From JAIRTY01 sp050257395 (GTDB taxonomy: Bacteria; Actinomycetota; Actinomycetes; Streptosporangiales; Streptosporangiaceae): 33,693 nt of DNA. The translations under genes and the position numbers were made by a program. The DNA lies in contig JBLMWU010000020.1 in NCBI GenBank assembly GCA_050257395.1, forward strand, positions 1 through 33,693, in the 5' to 3' direction. The stretch's first letter is position 1; each line of letters opens with the position of its first letter. Positions 1-6,691 of the stretch are shown here, piece after piece. Below the pieces are notes generated by a model, which saw only the letters and a program-made list of their open reading frames with translations, ran no database searches and was not told the origin of the DNA.

Positions 1-47
1 GGGACCCCCCCGCCTCTCTTATGCCCGGGTCTACTGCCCGGGTGTGC

Positions 48-431
48 TCAGGACTCCAGCCGCCGCGGACCGCCATCCGGCTCCTGCTGCGCTGTTTCGT
101 GCTGCGCTGTTTCGGTGCCGCCCCACATGACGGTGTCGTCCATGATGCGGATCACCTTGCCCGCCGGGATCGACAGCAGGGTCACGCCGACGCACACCCA
201 GAACAGCCACCACAGGTGCAGGATGAGCGCGGCGCCGCCGGCGACGAACGCCGCCACCACGACCCCGGTCAGCACCCACGAGGAGACCTTGCCGTGCGGA
301 TGCCCGCCCAGGGTGGTCAGGGCCTCCGCCTGGTCGAACGGCTGGTGTGACTGGCCGCCGGTGACCGGCGCGGTCCGCCTGGCCTGTGCCTGCCCCGGCG
401 CCTCCGTCTGCGCCTGCTCGGTGTGATCCAC
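48..431 (-). CDS. Small two-helix membrane protein of unknown function
   Basis: A 127-residue protein. A GTG start at 431 is chosen because AGGGAGGGA lies 4-5 bases upstream; an in-frame ATG at 482 has no such site. The N-terminal third is hydrophilic and Gln/Ala/Pro-rich. A His-Gly-Lys motif then precedes two adjacent hydrophobic segments (about residues 49-66 and 67-85; the second contains HLWWLFW), followed by an Ala-Gly-Lys-Val/Ile-Met-Asp-Asp stretch and a polar tail. The architecture suggests an inner-membrane protein with a helical hairpin. I recognise the general look of conserved actinobacterial membrane proteins but cannot name a family. It is divergent from the CBS-domain gene, with 261 bases between them. 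Function unknown. Confidence 0.6.
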   Translation of the reverse strand: MDHTEQAQTEAPGQAQARRTAPVTGGQSHQPFDQAEALTTLGGHPHGKVSSWVLTGVVVAAFVAGGAALILHLWWLFWVCVGVTLLSIPAGKVIRIMDDTVMWGGTETAQHETAQQEPDGGPRRLES

Positions 432-550
432 GATCTCCCTCCCTGCGTGCCCCGGTACCGGCGAGTCGCTGACACGGGTCATACCCGCAGCGCGCACCGG
501 GCCCGCGAGCGTTCCCCTCTGCTGTCGCTGGCTCGATACCAGCCGGCTAC

Positions 551-630
551 CCCAGGTCACCGGGGCTACACGTGTGTCCCAGACCGGGACCTTCGCGTGG
601 CGGGGCGGGAACTTGGACCCCTGACCTGGG
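551..630. promoter_or_regulatory. Candidate shared regulatory dyad between divergent genes
   Basis: The 261-base gap between the membrane-protein gene and the CBS-BON gene (432-692) contains no gene. It carries CCCAGGTCA at 551-559 and its exact inverse TGACCTGGG at 622-630, a 9-bp dyad with a 62-base spacer. In sequence this GC-rich such a dyad can arise by chance, so the assignment is weak. A GGGACCTTCG element (587-596) between the arms resembles half of a DosR-type site, but no second half follows. Confidence 0.2.
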
Positions 631-692
631 CGGGAGCAGTGGGGTGGGCTGTAGTCAGGAGGCGGGTGTCTCCTGTGCGGGAAGGAGGCCCG

Positions 693-1427
693 ATGATGGC
701 TCGCCGCAGCGTTGCCGACGTGATGACCAGGGATGTCGCCACGGTCACCGAGGGCACCCCGTTCAAGGAAATAGCGGTGATCATGGCGGGGCGGGGAGTC
801 AGCGCCCTGCCGGTCCTCGACGAGCAGGGCCGGGTCGCCGGGATCGTGTCCGAGGCCGATCTGCTGCCCAAGGAAGAGTTCCAGCAGGATGTGACGGGAC
901 GGCCGCTGCCGCGGTGGCGCCGCTGGGGCCGGGGCCGGCAGGCGCGGGCGGTGACCGCCCGGCAGGCGATGACGTCGCCCGCCGTCACCATCGGACCGGG
1001 CGCCTCGGTCGTGGAGGCTGCCCGGTCGATGGACCTGCACCACGTCAAGCGGCTGCCGGTGACCGGCCCGGAGAACCGGCTGGCCGGCATCGTCAGCCGG
1101 CGCGACCTGGTCCGCATCTTCGTGCGCCCGGACCAGGAGATCGCCGCCGAGGTCCGCGACGAGGTGCTCGCCGAGTACCTCGGGGCCAACCCGGCCCTGG
1201 TCCAGGTGACCGTCACGGAGGGGATGGTGACCCTGGCGGGTGAGGTGGAGCGCAAGAGCATGGTGCCGATCGCCGGGCGGCTGGCGCTGTCGGTGGACGG
1301 CGTGGTCGCGGTGGACAACCAGCTGGTCTTCGCGGTTGACGACACCGTGCCGCAGGGCCCGGAACCGGACGAGCTGGTGAACCAGGTCCGCGAGGCGCGC
1401 GGCCCGCGAGGCCCGCTGGGCGGTTAA
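693..1427 (+). CDS. CBS-domain pair with C-terminal BON domain
   Basis: A 244-residue cytoplasmic protein. Two CBS motifs (about 8-60 and 88-143) are recognisable from the MTRDVATV / MTSPAVTI starts and the GIVSEADLL / GIVSRRDLV ends; they form a Bateman module that usually binds adenine nucleotides. A BON domain follows (about 148-212, with VTVTEGMVTLAGEV and VDGVVAVDNQL). CBS-CBS-BON proteins are common in actinobacteria and are often linked to stress or dormancy regulons; the ligand here is unknown. GAAGGAGG at 681-688 serves either ATG 693 or ATG 696. The archease gene begins 9 bases downstream, so the two are probably co-transcribed. Confidence 0.85.
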   Translation: MMARRSVADVMTRDVATVTEGTPFKEIAVIMAGRGVSALPVLDEQGRVAGIVSEADLLPKEEFQQDVTGRPLPRWRRWGRGRQARAVTARQAMTSPAVTIGPGASVVEAARSMDLHHVKRLPVTGPENRLAGIVSRRDLVRIFVRPDQEIAAEVRDEVLAEYLGANPALVQVTVTEGMVTLAGEVERKSMVPIAGRLALSVDGVVAVDNQLVFAVDDTVPQGPEPDELVNQVREARGPRGPLGG

Positions 1428-1436
1428 CTGAAGTCC

Positions 1437-1892
1437 ATGGCCGCCGACGACAGGGCTGCCGGCGACCAGGCTGGCGCCGGCCGCGGGCACCGGGCGCTCC
1501 CGCACACAGCCGACCTGCGCATCGAGGCCTGGGCGGGGACCCGGGAGGAATGCGTGGCCGAGGCGGTCCGCGGGCTGGTGGACAGCTTCGCCGAGATCCC
1601 GGCCGGGCACCCGGGGCGGGAGGCGGACGTGCTGCTGCAGGCGGGCAGCGACGAGGACCTGCTCGTGGCCGCGCTGGAGGAAGTCATCTACCGGATGGAC
1701 GCCGATGGTGAGCTGCCGGTATCCGCGCAGGTGCGGCCCGCCGGGGGCGGCGCCGCGCTGGCGATGACCCTCGTGCCGGTGGCGGCCGCGGAGATCACCG
1801 GTGCGGTGCCCAAGGCGGTGTCCCTGCACGGGCTGCGCTGCGTGCGGGACGATTCCGGACGCTGGTCGGCCACTGTCACCGTGGACGTGTGA
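1437..1892 (+). CDS. Archease family protein
   Basis: A 151-residue protein of the archease (MTH1598/TM1083-like) family. The family signature is visible: HTADLRIEAW near residues 23-32 and the C-terminal AVSLHGLRC...WSATVTVDV, with acidic D26 and the final aspartate (D150) in the positions used for metal binding. Archease accelerates the guanylylation and turnover of the RNA ligase RtcB in systems where both occur. No rtcB is visible in this window, so its partner must be elsewhere or absent. The length fits the family. The ATG at 1437 has only a weak ribosome site, which fits translation following on from the CBS-BON gene 9 bases upstream. Confidence 0.85.
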   Translation: MAADDRAAGDQAGAGRGHRALPHTADLRIEAWAGTREECVAEAVRGLVDSFAEIPAGHPGREADVLLQAGSDEDLLVAALEEVIYRMDADGELPVSAQVRPAGGGAALAMTLVPVAAAEITGAVPKAVSLHGLRCVRDDSGRWSATVTVDV

Positions 1893-1952
1893 GCGGCGCT
1901 GCCCGGCCCGCGGCCAGCTGCCGTGCCGCCTGCCGCGTGGCACGATGGCCGG

Positions 1953-2861
1953 ATGCGGGCACTGCGGACTCCTGAGAGCCGGTTCGCCGGGCTGCCGGAC
2001 TTCCCGTACGAGCCGCGCTACGCCGAGGCTGGCGGGCTGCGGCTGGCGTGGGTGGAGGACGGGCCTGCCGCGGGTGAGCCGGTGCTGCTGCTGCACGGCG
2101 AGCCGAGCTGGTCGTTCCTGTACCGGAAGGTCATGCCGGTGCTCGCCGCCGCCGGGCTGCGGGCGATCGCGCCTGACCTGGCCGGGTTCGGCCGCTCCGA
2201 CAAGCCCGCCGAGATCGGCGACCACAGCTACGCGCGGCACGTCGAGTGGATGCGGGAGCTCGCGTTCGAAGTGCTGGACCTGCGCGGGCTCACCCTGGTC
2301 GGGCAGGACTGGGGCGGCCTGATCGGGCTGCGGCTGGCCGCCGAGCACCCGGACCGGTTCGCCCGGGTGGTGGCCGCCAACACCGGCCTGCCCACCGGCG
2401 ACCACCCCATGCCCGACGTGTGGCTGCGCTTCCGCGAGGTGGTCCGCACCGCCCCGGAGCTGGACATCGCCCGGCTGGTGCAGTCGGGCTGCCAGACGGA
2501 CCTGCCCGCGGAGGTGCTCGCCGCCTACGACGCGCCGTTCCCGGACCCGGACTACCTGGCCGGGCCGCGGGCGATGCCGGGGCTGGTGCCGACCACCCCG
2601 GACGACCCGGCGTCGGCGGCGAACCGGGCCGCCTGGCAGCAGCTGGCCGCCTGGGACAAGCCGTTCCTGCTCGCGTTCAGCGACCGGGATCCGATCACCG
2701 GCGGGATGCGGCCCGTGTTCGAGCGGCTGGTGCCCGGCTGCGCGCGAAGCGGCCCGCACCCGGTCATCGACGGGGCCGGGCACTTCCTGCAGGAGGACGC
2801 GGGGGACCGGCTCGGCGCGGTGATCGCCCGGTTCGTGCGCGACCACCCGGCCGCGGGCTGA
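1953..2861 (+). CDS. Haloalkane dehalogenase-like alpha/beta hydrolase (HLD-I type)
   Basis: A 302-residue alpha/beta hydrolase that resembles Xanthobacter DhlA along its whole length: N-terminal RTPESRFAGLPDFPYEPRY, HGEPSWSFLYRKV near 49-60, and VGQDWGG near 116-122. The expected catalytic set is present: nucleophile D119, acid D244 (FSDRD) and base H277 (GAGHFLQED). Two tryptophans fit the halide-binding pair: W120 next to the nucleophile and W157 in the cap, where HLD-I enzymes keep theirs. The family hydrolyses carbon-halogen bonds, but close relatives include other hydrolases, so activity is not certain. The start at ATG 1953 matches the N-terminus of DhlA; a GTG at 1923 is in frame but less likely. 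It is convergent with the SDR gene, only 8 bases away. Confidence 0.85.
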   Translation: MRALRTPESRFAGLPDFPYEPRYAEAGGLRLAWVEDGPAAGEPVLLLHGEPSWSFLYRKVMPVLAAAGLRAIAPDLAGFGRSDKPAEIGDHSYARHVEWMRELAFEVLDLRGLTLVGQDWGGLIGLRLAAEHPDRFARVVAANTGLPTGDHPMPDVWLRFREVVRTAPELDIARLVQSGCQTDLPAEVLAAYDAPFPDPDYLAGPRAMPGLVPTTPDDPASAANRAAWQQLAAWDKPFLLAFSDRDPITGGMRPVFERLVPGCARSGPHPVIDGAGHFLQEDAGDRLGAVIARFVRDHPAAG

Positions 2862-2869
2862 CCGGGCTG

Positions 2870-3658
2870 CTAGAGCTCGGGGAAGCGGCGGGCGCTGGGG
2901 TAGCGCTGGCCGCCGTCGACCACGATGTTGGCGCCGGTGACCCAGGACGCCCGGGCTGACAGCAGGAACACGATCACGTCGGCGACCTCTTCGAGCCGGC
3001 CCAGCCGCCCGAACGGGAACTGGGTGCGCTCGAACTCGGCGAACACATCCGGCTCGGCTTCCCGGAAGTCCTCCCAGGTGCCGCCGGGGAACATGATCGA
3101 GCCCGGGCTGACCGCGTTGACCCGGATGTTCGCGGACGCCAGCTCGGCGGCGGCGGTCGCCGCGAGCTGGATCTCGGCCGCCTTGGCGACCGCGTAGTTG
3201 GTGCGGGGCGCGGGCCGCATGCCGGTGATCGAGGAGACGATCACGCACGAGCCGCCGCCCGCCGCGCGCAGGTGCGGCAGCCCGGCCCGGATCAGCTCCG
3301 CGGCGTGCCCGGCGTTCAGGGCGAAGGTGGCGGCCAGGTCGCCCGGCTGCGAGTCGGTCAGGTTGGCGCCCACCGTGCCGCCCGCGTTGGCCACCAGGTG
3401 GTCCAGGCCGCCGAGCGCGTCCGCGAGCTCGCCGACCGCCCGGTGCAGCGCGGCGGGGTCGGTGACGTCCGCGGCCGCGGTCGCCACCGGGACGTCGTGC
3501 CGGGCGAGGTTCCGGGCGGCCGCGCTGAGCCCGTCCGCGTGCCGGGCCACCAGCCCGACCGCGGCGCCTTCCCGGGCCAGGGAGTCCGCCACCGCCAGGC
3601 CGATGCCCCGGCTGCCGCCGGTGATGATCGCGCGGGTACCGCGCAGCCCCAGATCCAT
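2870..3658 (-). CDS. SDR family NAD(P)-dependent oxidoreductase
   Basis: A 262-residue classical short-chain dehydrogenase/reductase. It shows the cofactor motif TGGSRGIG (13-20), the structural NAGG (91-94) and the catalytic S142/S143, Y155 and K159 in a YxxxK arrangement. The C-terminal VTGANIVVDGGQ is typical of FabG-like members. The ATG at 3658 is used because the homologous region begins there; the frame stays open further upstream, but that part looks non-coding and has no good ribosome site. The substrate cannot be told. It is convergent with the dehalogenase-like gene, and 182 gene-free bases separate it from the cupin gene. Confidence 0.85.
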   Translation of the reverse strand: MDLGLRGTRAIITGGSRGIGLAVADSLAREGAAVGLVARHADGLSAAARNLARHDVPVATAAADVTDPAALHRAVGELADALGGLDHLVANAGGTVGANLTDSQPGDLAATFALNAGHAAELIRAGLPHLRAAGGGSCVIVSSITGMRPAPRTNYAVAKAAEIQLAATAAAELASANIRVNAVSPGSIMFPGGTWEDFREAEPDVFAEFERTQFPFGRLGRLEEVADVIVFLLSARASWVTGANIVVDGGQRYPSARRFPEL

Positions 3659-3840
3659 GACCAGCAACTTATCGAACGGGCACAGCCGGGGCCGGTGCCG
3701 CCGCGCCCGGCTGGCCTCCCGCGGGGCAATCGGGCGGGGGCGGCGTGCATAACCGGGCGGTGCGGGGGAGGTCAGCAGGGTCGGCCCGGCGGGCAACAGC
3801 CCGACCGGGCCGATTCCAGCGTGTCAGCGGGGCCGCGGGC

Positions 3841-4185
3841 TCAGCCGCTGATGTGGCGGCGGGGCACCGCGGTGAGCAGCACCGCGGAGTCCTCTTCGGC
3901 GTGGACCTCGTGCCGGGCGTCCGGGATGACGATCAGGTCGCCGGTGCGGCCCTCCCATTTCTCCCCCTCCGCGGACAGGGTCACCCGCCCGGACAGGACG
4001 TACAGCGTCGCTTCGCCCGGATTGTCGTGCTCGGCCAGGGTGGCGCCCGCGGTCAGCGCCAGGATCGTCTGCCGCAGCGCCTGCTCGTGCCCGCCCACCA
4101 CGGTGGTGGCCGCGCGTGACGCCGCCGACTCGCGGGCAGCCGCGAGCTGCTGCCGGGCCATCGCGTCGATGGAGAACTTCCGCAC
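3841..4185 (-). CDS. Small single-domain cupin
   Basis: A 114-residue protein with one cupin barrel. Motif 1 is seen around the AEHDNPGEATLYVLSGRV stretch (about 51-68) and motif 2 in GDLIVIPDARHEV. The usual metal ligands are partly kept: one His and one Glu in motif 1 and a His in motif 2; the second His of motif 1 is replaced (HDN instead of HxH). Function could be sensing, isomerisation or oxygenation and is not readable. Translation starts at GTG 4185, preceded by AAGGAG at 4191-4196. It lies downstream of the DUF3140 gene on the same strand, 53 bases away. Confidence 0.8.
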   Translation of the reverse strand: MRKFSIDAMARQQLAAARESAASRAATTVVGGHEQALRQTILALTAGATLAEHDNPGEATLYVLSGRVTLSAEGEKWEGRTGDLIVIPDARHEVHAEEDSAVLLTAVPRRHISG

Positions 4186-4217
4186 CTGTGCTCCTTCGTG
4201 TCCGCCGGTGAGGCCGG

Positions 4218-4256
4218 CTTCCCGCTCAGCCTTCCCGTTCAGCCTTCCCGCTCAGC
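4218..4256. repeat. Three 13-bp tandem repeats at the 3' end of the DUF3140 gene
   Basis: CTTCCCGCTCAGC, CTTCCCGTTCAGC and CTTCCCGCTCAGC follow one another at 4218-4230, 4231-4243 and 4244-4256. The third copy runs into a perfect 8-bp hairpin (4247-4254 with 4259-4266, 4-base loop). The repeats span the last codons and the stop of the DUF3140 gene on the minus strand. Because 13 is not a multiple of three, gain or loss of a unit would change the C-terminus. Confidence 0.85.
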
Positions 4257-4592
4257 CTTGAGCGGGTCGTGGCCCACGCACATGAGCTCGTGGCGCCACT
4301 GGTCGTCCGCCCCGCCCGCGGGCGGGCGGGCCTCGGTCCGGTCCTCGACAAAGTCCACCACCTCCCGCATGGTGTCGGTGTCGGCATCGGTCAGGTCCGT
4401 CTTGCGCTTGCGGAGCAGCTCCACCACCCGCAGCCCCAGCTCGGGCACGCCGTTGCCGGGCTGGTCCGGGAGAGCTTCCTCGCCCGAGGCCGCGGTCAGC
4501 AGCCAGGCCCGGAGCTCTTCCGAGGGCATGTTGACCACCTGGTGGAACTCGTCCCAGAGCAGTTCGGCGTCGGCCGGGAGCCGGTCAGGCAT
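4239..4592 (-). CDS. DUF3140 family protein
   Basis: A 117-residue soluble, acidic protein that matches the DUF3140 pattern: LLWDEFHQVVNM near the N-terminus, a central RVVELLRKRKTDLTDADTDT stretch with MREVVDFV after it, and the C-terminal WRHELMCVGHDPLK. The family has no established function; the RKRKTDLTDxD block has led to suggestions of nucleic-acid association. The ATG at 4592 has GAGGAGG 7 bases upstream. The stop codon TGA (4241-4239) falls inside a run of 13-bp tandem repeats, so the last residues are repeat-encoded. It is probably co-transcribed with the downstream cupin gene. Confidence 0.85.
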   Translation of the reverse strand: MPDRLPADAELLWDEFHQVVNMPSEELRAWLLTAASGEEALPDQPGNGVPELGLRVVELLRKRKTDLTDADTDTMREVVDFVEDRTEARPPAGGADDQWRHELMCVGHDPLKAEREG

Positions 4593-4748
4593 GACATGCC
4601 TCCTCAGGCAGCTCGTCTCGTGCGGCTCGGACCGCGTCCTGCTGCGGTCCCTACCCGGTCAGCACCACTGCCCACGCCTGCGGCCGGTATGCCCGGCGGG
4701 CAGGACATGGCCTAAGGTCTGCTGGGACCATTGCGGGGAGGTGTGCAG

Positions 4749-5978
4749 GTGACCGAGGCAGGCAGCCCGGACAGGCCGCCGGGGGAGCCGGCGTCCCCGC
4801 CAGCAGCTCAGCGGCCTGCCCTGGCGCCGGGGCCATCGCCGCGGGAGTGGCGTGCGGTCCGGCGGGTGCTGCGGGACCAGCGGATGGAGCTGGGCCGGGC
4901 CGCTGCCCGGCTGTATGCGGGCCTGCCGCGGGCGGCCGGGACCGAACTGCTGGCCAGGCCCGGCTGGCTGCCAGCGGCCCCGGTCAGGCTGGACGAGCTG
5001 CCGCTGACCTGGCAGGACGATCCGCCCGCGCCGGTCATCGACGCCCGCGGCCCGCTCACCCGGCACGTGCGTCCCGGGCTGGCGGCGGCCGCGGGGGCGG
5101 CGGCCGGCGGGCAGTACCGCAGCTACGCCGAGGCGATCGGGGCGCTGGACCGGCCGGCGCTGTTCGAGGACCGGGTCTGTTACCGGCTGCTGGCCGCCCG
5201 GCTGGACGCTGAGCCCGGGCTGGCCTTCGGCGCCTGCCGCTACTTCGACGGGGTGAACCTCGGGCACGCGGTCGCGCACGAGCTGGCCGCCGCCTGGGCC
5301 AGCGGCCCGGGCGCCCTGACCATGGCCGGCCTGCCGCTGCGGGCCGCCGCCGGCGACCCGTGCGACCTGGCCAGGCGGCCCGCCACCGTGGCCGTGACCA
5401 CGCTCACCCTGCGGCGCGGGCCCGGCGGCGCGGCCTCGTTCGTGCTGCACTGGCGGGACCCGGCCCGGGTCAACCACGCGGGCGGCCTGTACCAGGTGAT
5501 GCCCGCCGGGATCTTCCAGCCGGTCACGGACGCGCCGGCCGCGCTGCGCAGCGACCTGAGCCTGTGGCGGTGCATGGTCCGGGAGTTCTCCGAGGAGTAC
5601 CTCGGCACGGCCGAGGAGTACCCGACCAGCGGCGGCGTGCTCGACTACCGGGCCTGGCCGTTCTACCGGCAGCTGGCCGGCGCGCGGGCGGCGGGCGCGC
5701 TCGGGGTCTGGTGCGTGGGAGCCGGGGTGGACCCGCTGACCCTGGCCACCGACATCCTCACCGTAGCCGTGCTCGACGCCGGCGTGTTCGACTCCGTGTT
5801 CGGCGGCCTGGTGGCCGGCAACGCCGAGGGGCGGGTGGTGATGCACGGCGGTTCGGCCGCGATCCCGTTCACCGGCGAAACGGTCCGGCGGTTCAGCGAC
5901 GGCACCGAGCCGGTGCAGGCGGCGGGGGCGGCGCTGCTGCGGCTGGCCTGGCAGCACCGGCGGCACCTGCTCGGCTGA
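4749..5978 (+). CDS. Nudix-like protein with REFSEEYLG motif, function unknown
   Basis: A 409-residue protein with no signal peptide or membrane segment. The first 35 residues are Pro/Ala/Gly-rich and look disordered. The region around 245-286 (GGLYQVMPAGIFQPV, then REFSEEYLG at 278-286) resembles a degenerate Nudix box (REUxEExGU) with the final Gly shifted by one residue and without the upstream glutamate in place. Proteins with this C-terminal half occur in many actinobacteria, often attached to an N-terminal HTH; here a helical basic segment (REWRAVRRVLRDQRM, 32-46) takes that place. Start GTG 4749 follows GGGGAGG at 4735-4741. It is convergent with the flavodoxin gene. Confidence 0.6.
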   Translation: MTEAGSPDRPPGEPASPPAAQRPALAPGPSPREWRAVRRVLRDQRMELGRAAARLYAGLPRAAGTELLARPGWLPAAPVRLDELPLTWQDDPPAPVIDARGPLTRHVRPGLAAAAGAAAGGQYRSYAEAIGALDRPALFEDRVCYRLLAARLDAEPGLAFGACRYFDGVNLGHAVAHELAAAWASGPGALTMAGLPLRAAAGDPCDLARRPATVAVTTLTLRRGPGGAASFVLHWRDPARVNHAGGLYQVMPAGIFQPVTDAPAALRSDLSLWRCMVREFSEEYLGTAEEYPTSGGVLDYRAWPFYRQLAGARAAGALGVWCVGAGVDPLTLATDILTVAVLDAGVFDSVFGGLVAGNAEGRVVMHGGSAAIPFTGETVRRFSDGTEPVQAAGAALLRLAWQHRRHLLG

Positions 5979-5998
5979 CGGCGGCGCTCCCGCCGTCA
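5976..5998. terminator. Stem-loop between convergent genes
   Basis: TGACGGCGG (5976-5984) and CCGCCGTCA (5990-5998) form a perfect 9-bp stem with a 5-base loop. The left arm begins with the stop codon of the Nudix-like gene, and the flavodoxin gene ends at 6015. There is no T-run, as is usual for actinobacterial terminators. Confidence 0.6.
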
Positions 5999-6014
5999 CC
6001 GGCGGCCGGCCTGG

Positions 6015-6563
6015 TCAGGCGGTGGCGGCGCCCGGCTGGAGCTGGCCGGCCAGGGTGACACCCCAGGCCCGGGCCCGGTCCAGCTCACCCTCGGCCAGCG
6101 GCCCGGCGTAGTCCTCGACCACGAAGCCCTGCGGCCGGTCCACCACGTGGTAGCCGTGGTGGCGCAGCATGCGGGTGATCTGGCGGGCGGCGCTGCCCGC
6201 CATCAGCTTGCCCAGCCGGGTGTCGAACGCGGCCGCCGCGTGCCTGCCGCGCACCGCCGGCAGCGACTCCAGCCATTCCCGCACACCCGGCGGTTCGGCC
6301 GGCTCGTCCTCGGTGTGGTGCCAGGCGCCCTGGTCCTGCTGCTGATGCTGGAGCCGGCGGCTGCGCGGGGACGGCAGGCCGAGGAAGTGGGTCGGGCCGC
6401 CGACCACCAGCAGGTCCGCTGTGCTCAGGTCCGGTGTGGCCCCGGCGGTCGCCCGGCAGTCCACCGCCGCCTGCGGCGCCGCCTTCCGGATGCCGTCCGC
6501 GATGGCCTCGGCCACCTCCCGGGTATTGCCGAACACGCTTTCGTATACCACCGCCACCCGCAT
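6015..6563 (-). CDS. Flavodoxin family protein
   Basis: A 182-residue FMN-binding flavodoxin-fold protein. The phosphate-binding loop is clear near the N-terminus (VVYESVFGNTREVAEAIADG, about 5-24), and the second FMN loop is seen in LLVVGGPTHFLGLP. A Gln/His/Glu-rich insertion follows the second loop (QHQQQDQGAWHHTEDEPAE), longer than in short-chain flavodoxins. Such actinobacterial proteins may carry electrons or act like protoporphyrinogen-oxidase-type flavodoxins; the sequence does not tell. The start ATG 6563 is preferred over GTG 6578 because the fold begins there and GTGAGG lies 3-4 bases upstream. Confidence 0.8.
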   Translation of the reverse strand: MRVAVVYESVFGNTREVAEAIADGIRKAAPQAAVDCRATAGATPDLSTADLLVVGGPTHFLGLPSPRSRRLQHQQQDQGAWHHTEDEPAEPPGVREWLESLPAVRGRHAAAAFDTRLGKLMAGSAARQITRMLRHHGYHVVDRPQGFVVEDYAGPLAEGELDRARAWGVTLAGQLQPGAATA

Positions 6564-6691
6564 CGTCCTCACCCCCACTCCAGCGTGCGGGCCCGGGCCG
6601 GCCCCTACCAGGGGCGAAGGTCACGCCAGGTCAGGGCGGCCGGCCGCCCCCGTGCCCGTGGGCCGTCCCCCGCGCCCGGCCCACTGGCGGG

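Noticed and set aside
585..600. GGGACCTTCGCG upstream of the CBS-BON gene as a DosR box
   Set aside because: Only one half of the expected palindrome is present, so it is not listed as a site of its own.
48..3248. An uninterrupted minus-strand frame of more than 1000 codons
   Set aside because: It runs antisense to the CBS-BON, archease and dehalogenase-like genes, is rich in Arg, His, Gly and Pro and has no domain. Only its last 127 codons (48-431) look like a gene. Long shadow frames are normal at this GC content.
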